A stretch of DNA of 59,016 nucleotides from Rubrivirga sp. SAORIC476 (GTDB lineage: Bacteria > Bacteroidota > Rhodothermia > Rhodothermales > Rubricoccaceae). A model generated the notes under the pieces. The model did not search any database and was not told where the DNA came from. It saw only the letters and a list, made by a program, of their open reading frames with translations. The stretch is taken from assembly GCF_002283555.1 (NCBI RefSeq), contig NZ_MVOI01000003.1, positions 2,104,835-2,163,850 of the forward strand, written 5' to 3'. This document shows positions 33,293 to 43,276 of the stretch, piece by piece. Every line of letters begins with the position of its first letter. Position 1 is the first letter of the stretch. Position numbers and translations under genes: made by a program.

Positions 33293-35788
33293 TTACCGCC
33301 GCACCAGCACGACCGACTGGCGGACGCTCTCCGTCACGCCGTCGGCCGATTGCGCGCTCAGGCGGACCAGGAACACGCCGCTCGCCGCCTCGGCGGCCCA
33401 CGTCGTCCGGTGCGCACCCGGCCCGGCGGGGCCGTCGGCCAGCGTGGCGACGAGGCGGCCCCGTGCGTCGAACACTTCCAGGCGCACCGAGGCCGCCTCG
33501 GTGAGTTCGTAGGCGAGCGTGATCGGCCCGGTGGACGGGTTGGGGTACGTCTGGAGCGACAGCCCGCCGCGCGGTGCCACCGGCACCGACGTGTTGAAGC
33601 GGCCCTCAAACTCGAACACGTCCTCGCCGCTCAGCGAGCGGACCGGCACCAGCCGGAACACGTCACCCGCCTCGGGCAGCACCGTGTCGGTGGTCGCGTC
33701 GAACTCCAGGGCCCATGCGAGCGCGGGGTCGCCGTCACCGTTGGGCTCGACGAGGTAGAGTTTGTCGCCGTCGCCCGGCAGGCCATCATCGTTGCCGTCT
33801 ACGAACACCACGTCGCGCGGCTGGCCGTCGCCGCCGGTGACGGTGAAGCGGAGGTCTGTGACCGGGATGTTGTAGAGCCGGATCGACTGGCCGACCACGT
33901 CGTCGGCGATCTCGATCTCGTAGTCCGTCTCGGTCGCCAGAAGCTGGATGGTCAGGATCGAGATGCGCGTCGTGCCGCCCGAGACAGCCACGGCCAGGTC
34001 GGTGTCGCCCACGACCCAGCCCGTCGCGTCGGCGTCGGCGCGGCCCTCCTCCAGGTCGGTCACGACCAGCGCGATGCCGTCGAACACGGGGCTTTCCTGG
34101 ATGCCGTCCGAGAGCGGGATGCCGGTGAGCACCTGCGTGCCCTCGTCGAGGTCGGTCACCGAGTACGTCTTCGCCTCGCCGGACGTGTCGAGCGTGATGC
34201 GGTAGCGGTGGTTCGTGAGCGCGCCCTCGTCCACGAAGTGGAGCTCCACCGACCCCTCGCCCTCGCCCTGGACCTGCTGCACGAACGTGTTGACGTCGCG
34301 CGGGGTCTGCTTCAGGAACGAGACCGTCTCGTCAGAGACGGTCGACGTGCCGTCGCTCAGGTCGAGGCGGAGGCGGGCCGTGCGCGAGTTCGGCAGCGCG
34401 GCCATGTCGAGCGAGATCGTTTGCGGCTCGGCGCTCCCGAGGATGGCCGTCGCGCCGAGCGACACGTAGGTGGCGCCTCCATCGACGCTGTAGAAGGCCT
34501 CGGCGGTGAGGGCGTCGCCCTCGGCGTCGGCAGCGATGAACGTCAGGTCGTAGGTGGCGGCCGGGAGGCGCGGGTCGAAGCGGAGGGCCTCCGTATCCAG
34601 CCGGAGGTCGGGCGCGGCGTCGCCCGCATTGTCGAGCGCGAACGGCGCGCTGGTGGTGCGCCCCACGATGCGGTCCGCGGGCGTGCGCACGTACAGGCGG
34701 ACGCGCGCCAGCCCCGCGTCGGCGATCGCCTCGGTGTCGACGGCCAGCGCGCCGACGGTCGCTCCGGCCTCACCCACCTTCTTCCACCCCGTCGGGTCGT
34801 CAGTCGGGTTGATCCAGACCTCGACGGTGTCCTCGGCGGTCCGCGTCGTGGTCCAGGTGACGGTCTCGGCGCCCGTCCAGCGGTCGCCCGAGGCGGGCGC
34901 GGTGATCGCGACGGCGTCCGGGTCCTGGCGGACCTTCGAGAACAGCCAGTCCTGCATCAGCCCGTTCCGGAACCACGGCCCCCACGGTCCGTGCCCGACC
35001 GTCGGCTCGCTCCAGTAGATCAGGTCGGCGTTGGCGTCGAGAGCCGCCGCGAGCGAGTCGCTGCCGATGTATCCCGGGCAGTCGAAGGCGCTGGCGCCGA
35101 TGGGCGAGCGTTGGCAATGCGTGTAGATCACGTCGCGGCCGAGGTCTTCGAGCCGCTGGATCACGCGGCGCGTCTCGCCCGCCGGCACGACGCCGTCCGC
35201 CTCGCCGGTGAACGCCCAGATCGGGAGGGGGAGCAGGTCCTCGGCCTGCGACGGGAAGCCCTCGCCGCTCATCGGGACGGCCGCCGCGAACCGGCCCGGC
35301 AGCCGCGACGCGAAGTCCCAGGTTCCGTGGCCCCCCATCGATAGGCCGACCACGTAGATCCGGTCGGGGTCGATGGTGTACTCGGCCTCGACGGACGCCA
35401 GGATCTCCAGCGTCGTCCGCTGGACGGGCGTGAAGTCGGAGCTGGTGGGGTCCGTCTCGGCGCTCCAGCGGAGGCCGGACGGGACCTGCGGGGCGAGCAC
35501 GAACGCCGGGTGCTCGGTCTGGACCTGCGGCGTGGCCCAGGTCGTGAGCCCGTTCGACGCGGCGTCGCCGACGGTGAGGTTGCGGTAGTCGGAGCCGCGC
35601 TCGCCCGCCCCGTGGAGCGCCATCACGAGCGGGTAGGCCACCTCCGGGTCGTAGTCGGCCGGCACGTACAGGCCGTACTTGATCGTGACGCCGTTGGAGG
35701 TCCGCTCCAGCCGCTCGAACAGCTCGGACTGGGCGGACGCCGCCCCGGCGACGAGGAGAGCGAGGAGAACGAGAAGAGGGGATCGCAT
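33293..35788 (-). CDS. Secreted esterase/hydrolase with type IX sorting domain
   Basis: The 831-residue protein starts with a signal peptide ending ASAQ. An alpha/beta-hydrolase domain covers about residues 20-260 ('GLYVPADYDPEVAYPLVMALHGAGERG', nucleophile Ser150 in 'GLSMGGHG'). It resembles the PHB-depolymerase/feruloyl-esterase group (CE1-like). Beta-rich modules follow ('SGDRWTGAETVTWTTTRTAEDTVEVWI', 'DLTFIAADAEGDALTAEAFYSVDGG'). The last 80 residues are a T9SS sorting domain: 'LQTYPNPSTGPITLAYEL', 'VRLEVFDARGRLVATLADGPAGPG', 'SGVFLVRLSA'. The protein is probably exported and anchored at the cell surface. Substrate not known. Confidence 0.85.
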   Translation of the reverse strand: MRSPLLVLLALLVAGAASAQSELFERLERTSNGVTIKYGLYVPADYDPEVAYPLVMALHGAGERGSDYRNLTVGDAASNGLTTWATPQVQTEHPAFVLAPQVPSGLRWSAETDPTSSDFTPVQRTTLEILASVEAEYTIDPDRIYVVGLSMGGHGTWDFASRLPGRFAAAVPMSGEGFPSQAEDLLPLPIWAFTGEADGVVPAGETRRVIQRLEDLGRDVIYTHCQRSPIGASAFDCPGYIGSDSLAAALDANADLIYWSEPTVGHGPWGPWFRNGLMQDWLFSKVRQDPDAVAITAPASGDRWTGAETVTWTTTRTAEDTVEVWINPTDDPTGWKKVGEAGATVGALAVDTEAIADAGLARVRLYVRTPADRIVGRTTSAPFALDNAGDAAPDLRLDTEALRFDPRLPAATYDLTFIAADAEGDALTAEAFYSVDGGATYVSLGATAILGSAEPQTISLDMAALPNSRTARLRLDLSDGTSTVSDETVSFLKQTPRDVNTFVQQVQGEGEGSVELHFVDEGALTNHRYRITLDTSGEAKTYSVTDLDEGTQVLTGIPLSDGIQESPVFDGIALVVTDLEEGRADADATGWVVGDTDLAVAVSGGTTRISILTIQLLATETDYEIEIADDVVGQSIRLYNIPVTDLRFTVTGGDGQPRDVVFVDGNDDGLPGDGDKLYLVEPNGDGDPALAWALEFDATTDTVLPEAGDVFRLVPVRSLSGEDVFEFEGRFNTSVPVAPRGGLSLQTYPNPSTGPITLAYELTEAASVRLEVFDARGRLVATLADGPAGPGAHRTTWAAEAASGVFLVRLSAQSADGVTESVRQSVVLVRR

Positions 35789-35908
35789 CGGGATCTGGAG
35801 AGGGCTCTCTCCGATGGTCGCCGTCTGCAGCCTCGATCGCAAGCGCTTTCGGCGTCCGTCTCGCGATCCCGGGGCCAGCCCCAGTCTGCGCCGCGTCTCC
35901 CCAGGGGC

Positions 35909-37477
35909 TTACTCTACCCCGCCGAGCGTCCAGTCCACCTCCGGCGAGCGGAAGAAGGCGACGCCGAGGGCGTCCCAGCGCGGGCCGAAGGCGCCGAGGC
36001 GGGCACGGTAGCCGGTCCACGAGCGCTCGGCCTGCGGCGTCCACCCGAGCTCCGCGACGCCCGCCAGCCGCGGGAACGCCATGAACTCGATGTCGCGGAC
36101 GGTCGACAGCGTCTCCGACCACAGCGGCGCCTCCACGCCGAGCACGGCCGCCTCGGGCACGCCGGGGACCAGCGTGCCGGGGTCCCACTCGTACGCGTCG
36201 CGGACGCCGTTGAGGCCCGGCCACGTCAGCCCCAGGACAGTCGAGGCGTCGTACTTGATGTCGAGGTAGATGCGGTCGGCGGGGGAGAGGACCAGGCGCG
36301 CGCCCGCGGCCACGGCGTCCGCGACGTGACGGGCGCGTTCCGGCGACTGCGGGCGCCAGACCTGGACGATGCTGCCCGGGATCAGGTCGAGGTCGGCCTC
36401 GGCGATCTCGTCCCAGCCCATGAACGTCTTGCCGCGGGCGGCCACAATCTCTTGGGCGCGCGCCATGAACGCGGCGTACTGCGCGCCCGAGAGCCGCTGC
36501 ACCTCGTCGCCGCCGAGGTGGACCACCTCGGCCGGCACCTGCATCGCCAGCGCGTCCACCACGTCCTCGACGAACGCGTACGTCTCTTCCTTCTCGACGC
36601 ACACCGAGCTGAAGCCGACGCGCGTGCCGGTGTACGGCGCCCGCGCCCGGCCGTCGCAGTTGATCTCGGCGATGGAGGTCAGCGCCGCGTTCGTGTGGCC
36701 CGGCAGGTCGATCTCCGGGATGACCGTGATGAACCGCTCGGCCGCGTACGCCACGATCCGCTCCATGTCGGCGACCGTGTAGAATCCGCCCGGCCCGCCG
36801 CCCACGGCCGACAGCCCGCCGATGGACGTGAGGCGCGGACGGTTCGGCACGGAGACGCGCCAGCCCTGGTCGTCGGACAGGTGGAGATGGAGCCGGTTCA
36901 GCTTGTGGAGCGCCATCAGGTCGAGCACCCGCTCCACGTCCTCGACCCCGAAGAAGTGGCGGCTCACGTCGAGCATCATGCCGCGCCACGCGAACCGGGG
37001 CCGGTCGCGGATGCGGACGGCCGGGACCTCGAAGCCGCGCGGCAGGGCCGCGCCGTACTCGACGCGCGGCGGCATCAGCTGGCGGAGCGTCTGGACGCCG
37101 TAGAACAGCCCCGCGGGCGTGGCGGCCACCACCTCGACGCCGCGGGCGGTGACCTCCAGGTCGTAGCCCTCGGCCCCGAGGTCGGGCCGCTCGGCGAGCG
37201 TCAGGGAGACGACGCCCGCGCGCGGGTCGGGGCCATCGGCGGGGACCCCGGGTGGGTTGGTGACCTCCCCGCGTGACGGGCCGACCAGCGCGTCCAGCAT
37301 CGCGGCGATGCGGGCCACCTCGGCGTCGGTCGCGTCGAAACGGATCGGCGTGGCGCCCGTCATCTCGAACGGCGCCCCGCCCAGGAGCGCCATCTCGGCC
37401 GGGAGCGGAATCAGAGCGGGCTGGGCGTCGGCGGGGACGGCGGCCACCAGGGCGAGAGCGAGGAGGGCGAGGCGCAT
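35909..37477 (-). CDS. Beta-N-acetylhexosaminidase (GH20)
   Basis: GH20 enzymes release terminal N-acetylglucosamine or N-acetylgalactosamine. The 522-residue protein has a signal peptide ending ADAQ, then the GH20b domain (about residues 20-140) and the TIM barrel. The barrel starts 'RPRFAWRGMMLDVSRHFFGVEDVERVLDLMALHKLNRLHLHLSDDQGWR'. The catalytic Asp-Glu pair is D324-E325 in 'HLGGDEV'. 'IPEIDLPGHTNAAL' is also conserved. The enzyme may act in glycan scavenging together with the sialate esterase, or in wall recycling. It follows the T9SS esterase gene in transcription order with a 120-base gap. Confidence 0.93.
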   Translation of the reverse strand: MRLALLALALVAAVPADAQPALIPLPAEMALLGGAPFEMTGATPIRFDATDAEVARIAAMLDALVGPSRGEVTNPPGVPADGPDPRAGVVSLTLAERPDLGAEGYDLEVTARGVEVVAATPAGLFYGVQTLRQLMPPRVEYGAALPRGFEVPAVRIRDRPRFAWRGMMLDVSRHFFGVEDVERVLDLMALHKLNRLHLHLSDDQGWRVSVPNRPRLTSIGGLSAVGGGPGGFYTVADMERIVAYAAERFITVIPEIDLPGHTNAALTSIAEINCDGRARAPYTGTRVGFSSVCVEKEETYAFVEDVVDALAMQVPAEVVHLGGDEVQRLSGAQYAAFMARAQEIVAARGKTFMGWDEIAEADLDLIPGSIVQVWRPQSPERARHVADAVAAGARLVLSPADRIYLDIKYDASTVLGLTWPGLNGVRDAYEWDPGTLVPGVPEAAVLGVEAPLWSETLSTVRDIEFMAFPRLAGVAELGWTPQAERSWTGYRARLGAFGPRWDALGVAFFRSPEVDWTLGGVE

Positions 37478-37542
37478 GGATGACGGAAGGGAGAGACGCT
37501 GAGGATAGAACCGCTCGCATCTGAGTGCGCCCGTCTCGGCGA

Positions 37543-38100
37543 CTACCCGACCTGCGACCGCAGCCATGCCGGGTACCCCATCGCCGCTTCGGCCGGGAGC
37601 GCCGGCGCGTCGGTCCGGGCGAGCCATCGCGCCGCGCCTGCGCCGAGGGCAGACCGGGCCGCGTCGTCGTTCGGCCCCTCGGCCTCCAGGCAGACCGACC
37701 ACCAGACGGCCCCGCCGACGGTCACCTCCGACACGTCGAGGCGGCAGCGACCGGCGCCGGTCACGATCTCGCGCTGGCGGCGCGTCTTCGTCACCTCGAC
37801 CCAGCCCGCCTCGGGCCCGGCGTCGGCCGCGAGCGGAAAGGACCACTTGGTCCACGTCTCCACGGCCGCGTGGGCGCGGCCAGCCGTGAGCGGGCCGCCG
37901 ACGGCGTCGCGCCGCTTCGGCTCGAGGGCGCCCTCGCGAAGCTTGAGCCCCAGCGCGTCGTCGGTGGGGGCGAGGTAGTGGTCCGTTCGCGTCTCCCCCT
38001 CGATGCGCGGTCCGAGGCGGGCGAACCAGGCATCCGCCGCAGGCGGGAGTGGCCCCGCCAGAAACCAGCGGACTTCGGTGGTGCGGAGGAGATCGGTCAT
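37543..38100 (-). CDS. CYTH-like domain protein
   Basis: The 185-residue protein starts 'TEVRWFLAG' and runs through 'RTDHYLAPTDDALGLKLREGALEPKRR', 'WTKWSFPL', 'WVEVTKTRRQR', 'CRLDVSEVTVGGAVWWSVCLEAEG'. The pattern of alternating charged residues on strands (E-x-R, K-x-R-E, E-x-K, E-x-E) is that of CYTH/triphosphate-tunnel folds, though the exact ExExK start is altered. Such proteins bind or cut organic or inorganic triphosphates. It is probably a soluble cytoplasmic protein. Assignment rests on pattern only. Confidence 0.55.
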   Translation of the reverse strand: MTDLLRTTEVRWFLAGPLPPAADAWFARLGPRIEGETRTDHYLAPTDDALGLKLREGALEPKRRDAVGGPLTAGRAHAAVETWTKWSFPLAADAGPEAGWVEVTKTRRQREIVTGAGRCRLDVSEVTVGGAVWWSVCLEAEGPNDDAARSALGAGAARWLARTDAPALPAEAAMGYPAWLRSQVG

Positions 38101-38146
38101 GGCACGGTCAGACGCCCGCCGCCGGATTCCTGATTCCCGGCGCCGC

Positions 38147-38788
38147 CTAGACCGCCGCCACCATGCCCAGGATGCCCGCCCGGATCATGGCCACCGAGAT
38201 GGCGGCCAGGAACAGGCTCGCCACCTTCGCGACGGCCTTCGAGGTGCCGCGGCCGGCCAGCTTCAGGATCGCCGGGCCGAACGTGAACGACACGAACACC
38301 AGCGCCATGTTGATCACGATGGCCGCCAGCGTCACGATCCAGCCGTACTGGCCGTCCGTGATCAGGATGGTCGTGATGGCGCCCGGCCCGATGATGAGTG
38401 GGATGCCGAGCGGGACCACCGGCAGGTCCACGGGCTCGTCGACGGGGTGGTCCTTGAGCTTGGCGCGGGCCTTCTTGCCGCCGCCACGTCGCTCCTTGAC
38501 GTCGCCGAAGGCGAGGTCCGTCACAGCGATCACCAGCAGGATGAGGCCGCCACCGACGCGCAGGTCGTTGAGCGTGATGCCGAGCGTGTCGAAGATGACC
38601 TGCCCCGCGAACAGCATCAGCACGGCGAGCACGGCCGCCGCCAGCAGCGCGCGGACGAGCAACTGGCGCCGGTTGTCCGCGGAGAACGTCTCCGTCATCC
38701 CGATGTAGAGCGGCAGGATGCCGGGGATGTTGATGGCGACGAAGAGCGGGAGGAACGCCGCGATGAGGGCGGTCACGAAATCAGGCAC
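38147..38788 (-). CDS. MarC-family inner membrane protein
   Basis: About 213 residues from the GTG at 38788, which puts the conserved start 'FVTALIAAFLPLFVAINIPGILPLYIGMTE' at the N terminus. Six membrane helices are evident; 'GITLNDLRVGGGLILLVIAVTDL' and 'VPLGIPLIIGPGAITTILI' match MarC. A charged insert ('ERRGGGKKARAKLKDHP') lies in the central cytoplasmic loop. Despite its name, MarC is not shown to cause drug resistance; function unknown. A TTG at 38815 is a less likely start. Confidence 0.88.
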   Translation of the reverse strand: MPDFVTALIAAFLPLFVAINIPGILPLYIGMTETFSADNRRQLLVRALLAAAVLAVLMLFAGQVIFDTLGITLNDLRVGGGLILLVIAVTDLAFGDVKERRGGGKKARAKLKDHPVDEPVDLPVVPLGIPLIIGPGAITTILITDGQYGWIVTLAAIVINMALVFVSFTFGPAILKLAGRGTSKAVAKVASLFLAAISVAMIRAGILGMVAAV

Positions 38789-38852
38789 GGGCAGACGCGC
38801 GACGGTGCGCGGCAAGGGGAATGAGGCGCGCGAGTATCGCCCACCCGGCCCG

Positions 38853-38882
38853 GATGTTTCGCGCCATGCCGCGCCGCGTCAA
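38853..38882 (-). promoter_or_regulatory. Possible promoter of marC
   Basis: On the minus strand TTGACG (38877-38882), an 18-base spacer, then AACATC (38853-38858), a weak -10. It lies about 65 bases before the GTG start. Confidence 0.35.
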
Positions 38883-38980
38883 ACTCTTACCGGGCGTTCA
38901 CGCGCGCTCCCCGATCGGCCCGTCTCCACCCGGTCCCGGCCGCATGCCCCGTGGGGAGCCGCCCTCTCCCTCACCGCCGC

Positions 38981-39109
38981 CTACTTCTTCTTGGGCAGGA
39001 AGATGTGCTTCGCGTCCTCGGCGGCTCGCTTCAGGCGCGCGTCGTTGGTCACCTTCGCCTGCTTCTGCCCGGCCTTCTTGCTGGTCGACTTGGGGGATTT
39101 GTCACCCAT
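38981..39109 (-). CDS. Very small basic protein
   Basis: This 42-residue reading frame starts at the ATG at 39109 and begins 'MGDKSPKSTSKKAGQKQAKV'; it ends 'DAKHIFLPKKK'. It holds 13 Lys and is almost certainly a real gene: small bacterial proteins starting MGDKSPKS are known from many genomes as hypothetical proteins. Codon use is normal (AAG, GCC, ACC). High charge suggests binding to nucleic acid or ribosomes, but this is a guess. A TTGACC box lies 41 bases upstream. Confidence 0.8.
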   Translation of the reverse strand: MGDKSPKSTSKKAGQKQAKVTNDARLKRAAEDAKHIFLPKKK

Positions 39110-39125
39110 GACGGAGTCCTCGTAG

Positions 39126-39155
39126 AAATGTGATTCGAACCATGACACCGGTCAA
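39126..39155 (-). promoter_or_regulatory. Possible promoter of the small basic protein gene
   Basis: Minus strand TTGACC (39150-39155), an 18-base spacer, ACATTT (39126-39131); ATG 16 bases on. The -10 is weak. Confidence 0.35.
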
Positions 39156-39213
39156 GGTAGGCGCCGCCCACGCCGCGCCGACGGTGCGCTCGAAAGATGC
39201 CTGGTGCCGGGGC

Positions 39214-39951
<738 letters not shown>

Positions 39952-39999
39952 GCGAATGCGGGGGGCAGGCGAGGGCGGGGAAGGGCAGCTCGGGCGTCC

Positions 40000-41427
40000 C
40001 TAGTCGTCGGTCTTGACCGCGTCGCCCTCGGCGAGCTCGGTGCGGAGGAGGCGGAAGGGACCCGTGATGACGGTCTCGCCGCCGGTCAGCCCCTCGCGGA
40101 TCTCGATGTGCGTGTCGTCGGTGATGCCGGTCGTGACCTCGCGCATCTCCGCCTTGCCGTCCACCACGACGAACACGACGCGGCGGATGTCCTCGCCCTC
40201 GGGGATGTCGGTGTCCGGCACGTCCTCGCCGAGGGCCTCGGCGCGGCGGCGGCGCTCGCGCTCGACCTCGTTGAAGTCGCGTGCGGTGACGGCCTGGATG
40301 GGCACCACGACCGCCTCGGGCACCGAGCGGGTGTAGATGTCCACGGTGCCGCTCATGCCGGGGCGAAGGGTGGGGCCAGGCGCGGCCGGGACGCCCTCCT
40401 CGGGCGCCCGCTCGGCGTCGGTCACGTCGTCGCCCGCGGCGGCCAGCCGGACGACCACCGGGAAGTTGGTCACCGCCTGCGACGTGCCGGCGTTCTGGAT
40501 GCGCGCCGAGTTGGCAATCTCGACGACCGCCCCGCGCAGCGCCTCGCTCGGGTACGCGTCCACCTCGACGCGCGCCGAGTCGCCCAGCTCGACGTTCACC
40601 ACGTCGTTCTCGTTGACGTCGATCTCCATCGTCATGGCGTCCAGCCGCGCGATGCGCATCAGCTCGGTGCCGCTCATGGTCGCCGTCCCGACGACGCGCT
40701 CGCCGAGCTCGACGTTGAGCTGGCTCACGGTGCCGGACATGGGGGCGTAGATGGCGGTCTGGGCGAGTTGCTGCCCGGCCTGGCGGGCCCCGGCGCGGGC
40801 GCCCTGCACTTGCGTTTGGGCGCTCCGGACGCGGCCCTGCGCGCTCGCGACGCGCGCCTGCGCGCCGTCCACGGCCTGCCGGGCCGACGCCTCGGCGGCG
40901 CGGGCGACTTCGAAGGCGCCGCGAGCGGCCTCCAGGTCCATCGCCGGGGCCACGTCGCGGTCGAAGAGGTCCTGCTGGCGGGTCAGTGCGCGCTCGGTGC
41001 GCTCGCGCTCGGCGGTCGCCCGCGCGAGGTCGGCACGGGCCTGCTCGACGGCCTGCTGCGCCTCGGTGACCGCGTTCTGCGCCTCCCCGACGCCGCTCTG
41101 AGCCGTCGCCACCTGGGCGCGGGCGCGCTCGGCCTCGGTCGCGTAGAAGTCGGGCCGGACGCGCAGCAGCAGGTCGCCCTGCTGGACGCGGTCGCCCTCC
41201 TCGACGGCCAGGAAGATGATCTCGCCCGACACGTCGGACGAGATGGCGACCTCGACCTCGCTCGCGACCGTCCCGGACGCGCTCACGGTCTGGGTGATCG
41301 TCCGTACGCGCGCCTCGGCCGTCTCCACCTCGATGCCCTCCTCGCCGCCACCGAGCGTCAGCGCCACGCCGACGAGGACGACCAGCAGAACGCCGAGGCC
41401 GATTAGAATCTTTTTGGTTGGGGACAT
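40000..41427 (-). CDS. Periplasmic adaptor subunit (HlyD/MacA type)
   Basis: The 475-residue protein has one N-terminal membrane anchor (residues 6-26). The lipoyl-like half follows ('VSASGTVASEVEVAISSDVSGEIIFLAVEEGDRVQQGDLLLRV'). A long alpha-helical hairpin rich in Ala, Gln and Arg (about residues 95-215) reaches to TolC. The second half holds the beta-barrel and membrane-proximal domains ('PMSGTVSQLNVELGERV'). Such adaptors join an inner membrane pump to an outer membrane channel. It is co-directional with tolC (105 bases) and the ATPase (49 bases). Confidence 0.92.
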   Translation of the reverse strand: MSPTKKILIGLGVLLVVLVGVALTLGGGEEGIEVETAEARVRTITQTVSASGTVASEVEVAISSDVSGEIIFLAVEEGDRVQQGDLLLRVRPDFYATEAERARAQVATAQSGVGEAQNAVTEAQQAVEQARADLARATAERERTERALTRQQDLFDRDVAPAMDLEAARGAFEVARAAEASARQAVDGAQARVASAQGRVRSAQTQVQGARAGARQAGQQLAQTAIYAPMSGTVSQLNVELGERVVGTATMSGTELMRIARLDAMTMEIDVNENDVVNVELGDSARVEVDAYPSEALRGAVVEIANSARIQNAGTSQAVTNFPVVVRLAAAGDDVTDAERAPEEGVPAAPGPTLRPGMSGTVDIYTRSVPEAVVVPIQAVTARDFNEVERERRRRAEALGEDVPDTDIPEGEDIRRVVFVVVDGKAEMREVTTGITDDTHIEIREGLTGGETVITGPFRLLRTELAEGDAVKTDD

Positions 41428-41532
41428 CGAGGGGCGAGACGGGTGAGCGAATGTCCGGGTGGACGAGTGAGCCTGGAGGAGGTTACGCGGCGACCGTGTG
41501 GGGGAGACGATCCGGGGACGGGCAGCGGGGGG

Positions 41533-43008
41533 TCACTCCAGCATCCCTGCCAGCGCGCCCGGGTCCACGTCGCCGACGGCGAGGCGGACGAGCACGCGGC
41601 GGAAGGCGAGGCCGTAGGCAGCCTGGGCGCGACCGGCGAGCGACTCGGCCAGCCGGGTCTGGGCGGACGCCACGTCGTACAGCGTGCCCGCGCCGAGGCG
41701 GTAGCGGTCCTGCTCAACGCGGACGGCCGCCGTCGCGGCCTCGACCTGAGCCTCGGCGGCGTCGAGGCGGGCCCGCGCCGTCCGGGCCTCCACGACCGCC
41801 TGCTGCACTTCGGAGGCCACCTGCCGGTCGAGTGCGTCGAGTTGGAGGCGGGCGTCGTCGGCGCGGATCTGGGCCTCCACGACGCCGCGGCGGGACTGGT
41901 AGCGGTCGAACAGCGGCACGTTGACCGTCAGGCCGAGGGCGCCGCTGCGGTTGTCGCTGAGCTGGGTGAAGGGCGGCGTCGTCTCGAAGGTGGACGTGCC
42001 CGGGAACGTGAGCGGGGCGCCGCCAACGAGCACCGGCGTGCCGTCGTCCAGGGTCACCGGCAGGCTCGGCGTCGCGCCGACGACGCGCTGCTGGAGGCTG
42101 GAATACCCCGTGCCGACGTTGGCGCTCAGCGAGACGCTCGGGCGTCCTGCCGCGCGGGCGCCGCCGATGGCGGCCTCGGCGGCCTCGATGGCGAGCACCT
42201 GCGAACGGCGGTCGGCGCGGGCCTCGCGGGCGGCGGCGAGCAACTCGGCGAGCGGTGCCGTCGGCGCGTCGAGGAGACCCGAGGCCTCCAGCCGCGCGAG
42301 GTCGGGACCGACGAACCGGTACGGCGTGAGCGGGTCGAGGCCGATGAGCTGGACCAGGATCACTTCGTCGCGCTCGACGGCGCCGCGCGCCACGATGACC
42401 GCCGTCTGGCGCTCGGCGACGACGGCATCCTGGGCGAGGAGGTCGCCGCGAGGCCGCGCTCCGGCGTCGACCAGCTCGGCGACGCGGGCGCGCTGGGCCT
42501 GCGCGTCGGCGAGGCTGCCCGCCTCGATGCCCGCGATCTCGCGGTCGAGGAGGAGCGTCAGGAACTGCTGGGCCACGTCGAGCGCGACCTGCTGGCGCGT
42601 GCGTGCCAGTCCCGCCGAGGCCGCGTCACGCGAGAACTGCGCCTCCCGGACCGCCGCGCGCGTCCGCCCGCCGTCGTAGAGGGGCACCGACGCGAAGGCG
42701 CCCGCAGAGAGGCTCTCGACGGTTTGCGAGACCACCTCGCCGGTCGTCTGGTCGAAGCCGAGGCCGTAGCGCTGCTGGGGCGACACCTGGAGGTCGAGCG
42801 TCGGCAGGCGCCCGGCACGCGCCACGCGGACGGCCAGCGCCTGCCCGCGGTCGGCGATCTCGGCGCGGCGCACCTCGGGGCTTTGCTCGACGGCCCGCGC
42901 GACCGCCTCGGCGAGCGTGACCGTGGTCGAGTCCTGGGCCTGGACGGGCGCGGCCAGGGCGACGACGAGGAGGACGGCGAGACGACCCGCGGGCGGGAAT
43001 GGCAGCAT
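41533..43008 (-). CDS. TolC-family outer membrane efflux protein
   Basis: The 491-residue protein has a signal peptide ending VQAQ. Two outer-membrane-efflux repeats follow, with long Ala/Arg/Glu-rich coiled-coil helices ('[43 protein letters not shown]' and 'LDALDRQVASEVQQAVVEARTARARLDAAEAQVEAATAAVRVEQ'). The closing helices contain 'YRLGAGTLYDVASAQTRLAESLAGRAQAAYGLAFRRV'. It forms the outer channel of the tripartite export system encoded with the adaptor and ATPase. tRNA-Ser lies just upstream on the same strand. Confidence 0.92.
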   Translation of the reverse strand: MLPFPPAGRLAVLLVVALAAPVQAQDSTTVTLAEAVARAVEQSPEVRRAEIADRGQALAVRVARAGRLPTLDLQVSPQQRYGLGFDQTTGEVVSQTVESLSAGAFASVPLYDGGRTRAAVREAQFSRDAASAGLARTRQQVALDVAQQFLTLLLDREIAGIEAGSLADAQAQRARVAELVDAGARPRGDLLAQDAVVAERQTAVIVARGAVERDEVILVQLIGLDPLTPYRFVGPDLARLEASGLLDAPTAPLAELLAAAREARADRRSQVLAIEAAEAAIGGARAAGRPSVSLSANVGTGYSSLQQRVVGATPSLPVTLDDGTPVLVGGAPLTFPGTSTFETTPPFTQLSDNRSGALGLTVNVPLFDRYQSRRGVVEAQIRADDARLQLDALDRQVASEVQQAVVEARTARARLDAAEAQVEAATAAVRVEQDRYRLGAGTLYDVASAQTRLAESLAGRAQAAYGLAFRRVLVRLAVGDVDPGALAGMLE

Positions 43009-43073
43009 CGGTCGGGAGCGGGGGGCGTGCCCGTTGACGGACGACCCGGCGGCGGGTTGCGTCCGGTGCGCGT

Positions 43074-43161
<88 letters not shown>

Positions 43162-43276
43162 GGTGCTCGGGGTGGAGCGCGTCAAACCTACGCCGGAGGG
43201 CACCGCCGGGGGGAGCGTCTCCGTTGGCCCGCCTCGGTAGTTTCCCGGTCCTGGGTTCCATCCACCTCTTTTGTCC

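Noticed and set aside
34800-37520. 906-residue minus-strand frame overlapping the esterase and GH20 genes
   Set aside because: It spans two good genes in another frame and is a low-complexity Arg/Gly/Pro shadow.
43162-43190. TTGACG (minus strand) as -35 box for tRNA-Ser
   Set aside because: An 18-base spacer would place the -10 box inside the mature tRNA. TAGGTTTG just upstream is more likely part of the promoter, but no matching -33 box is seen.
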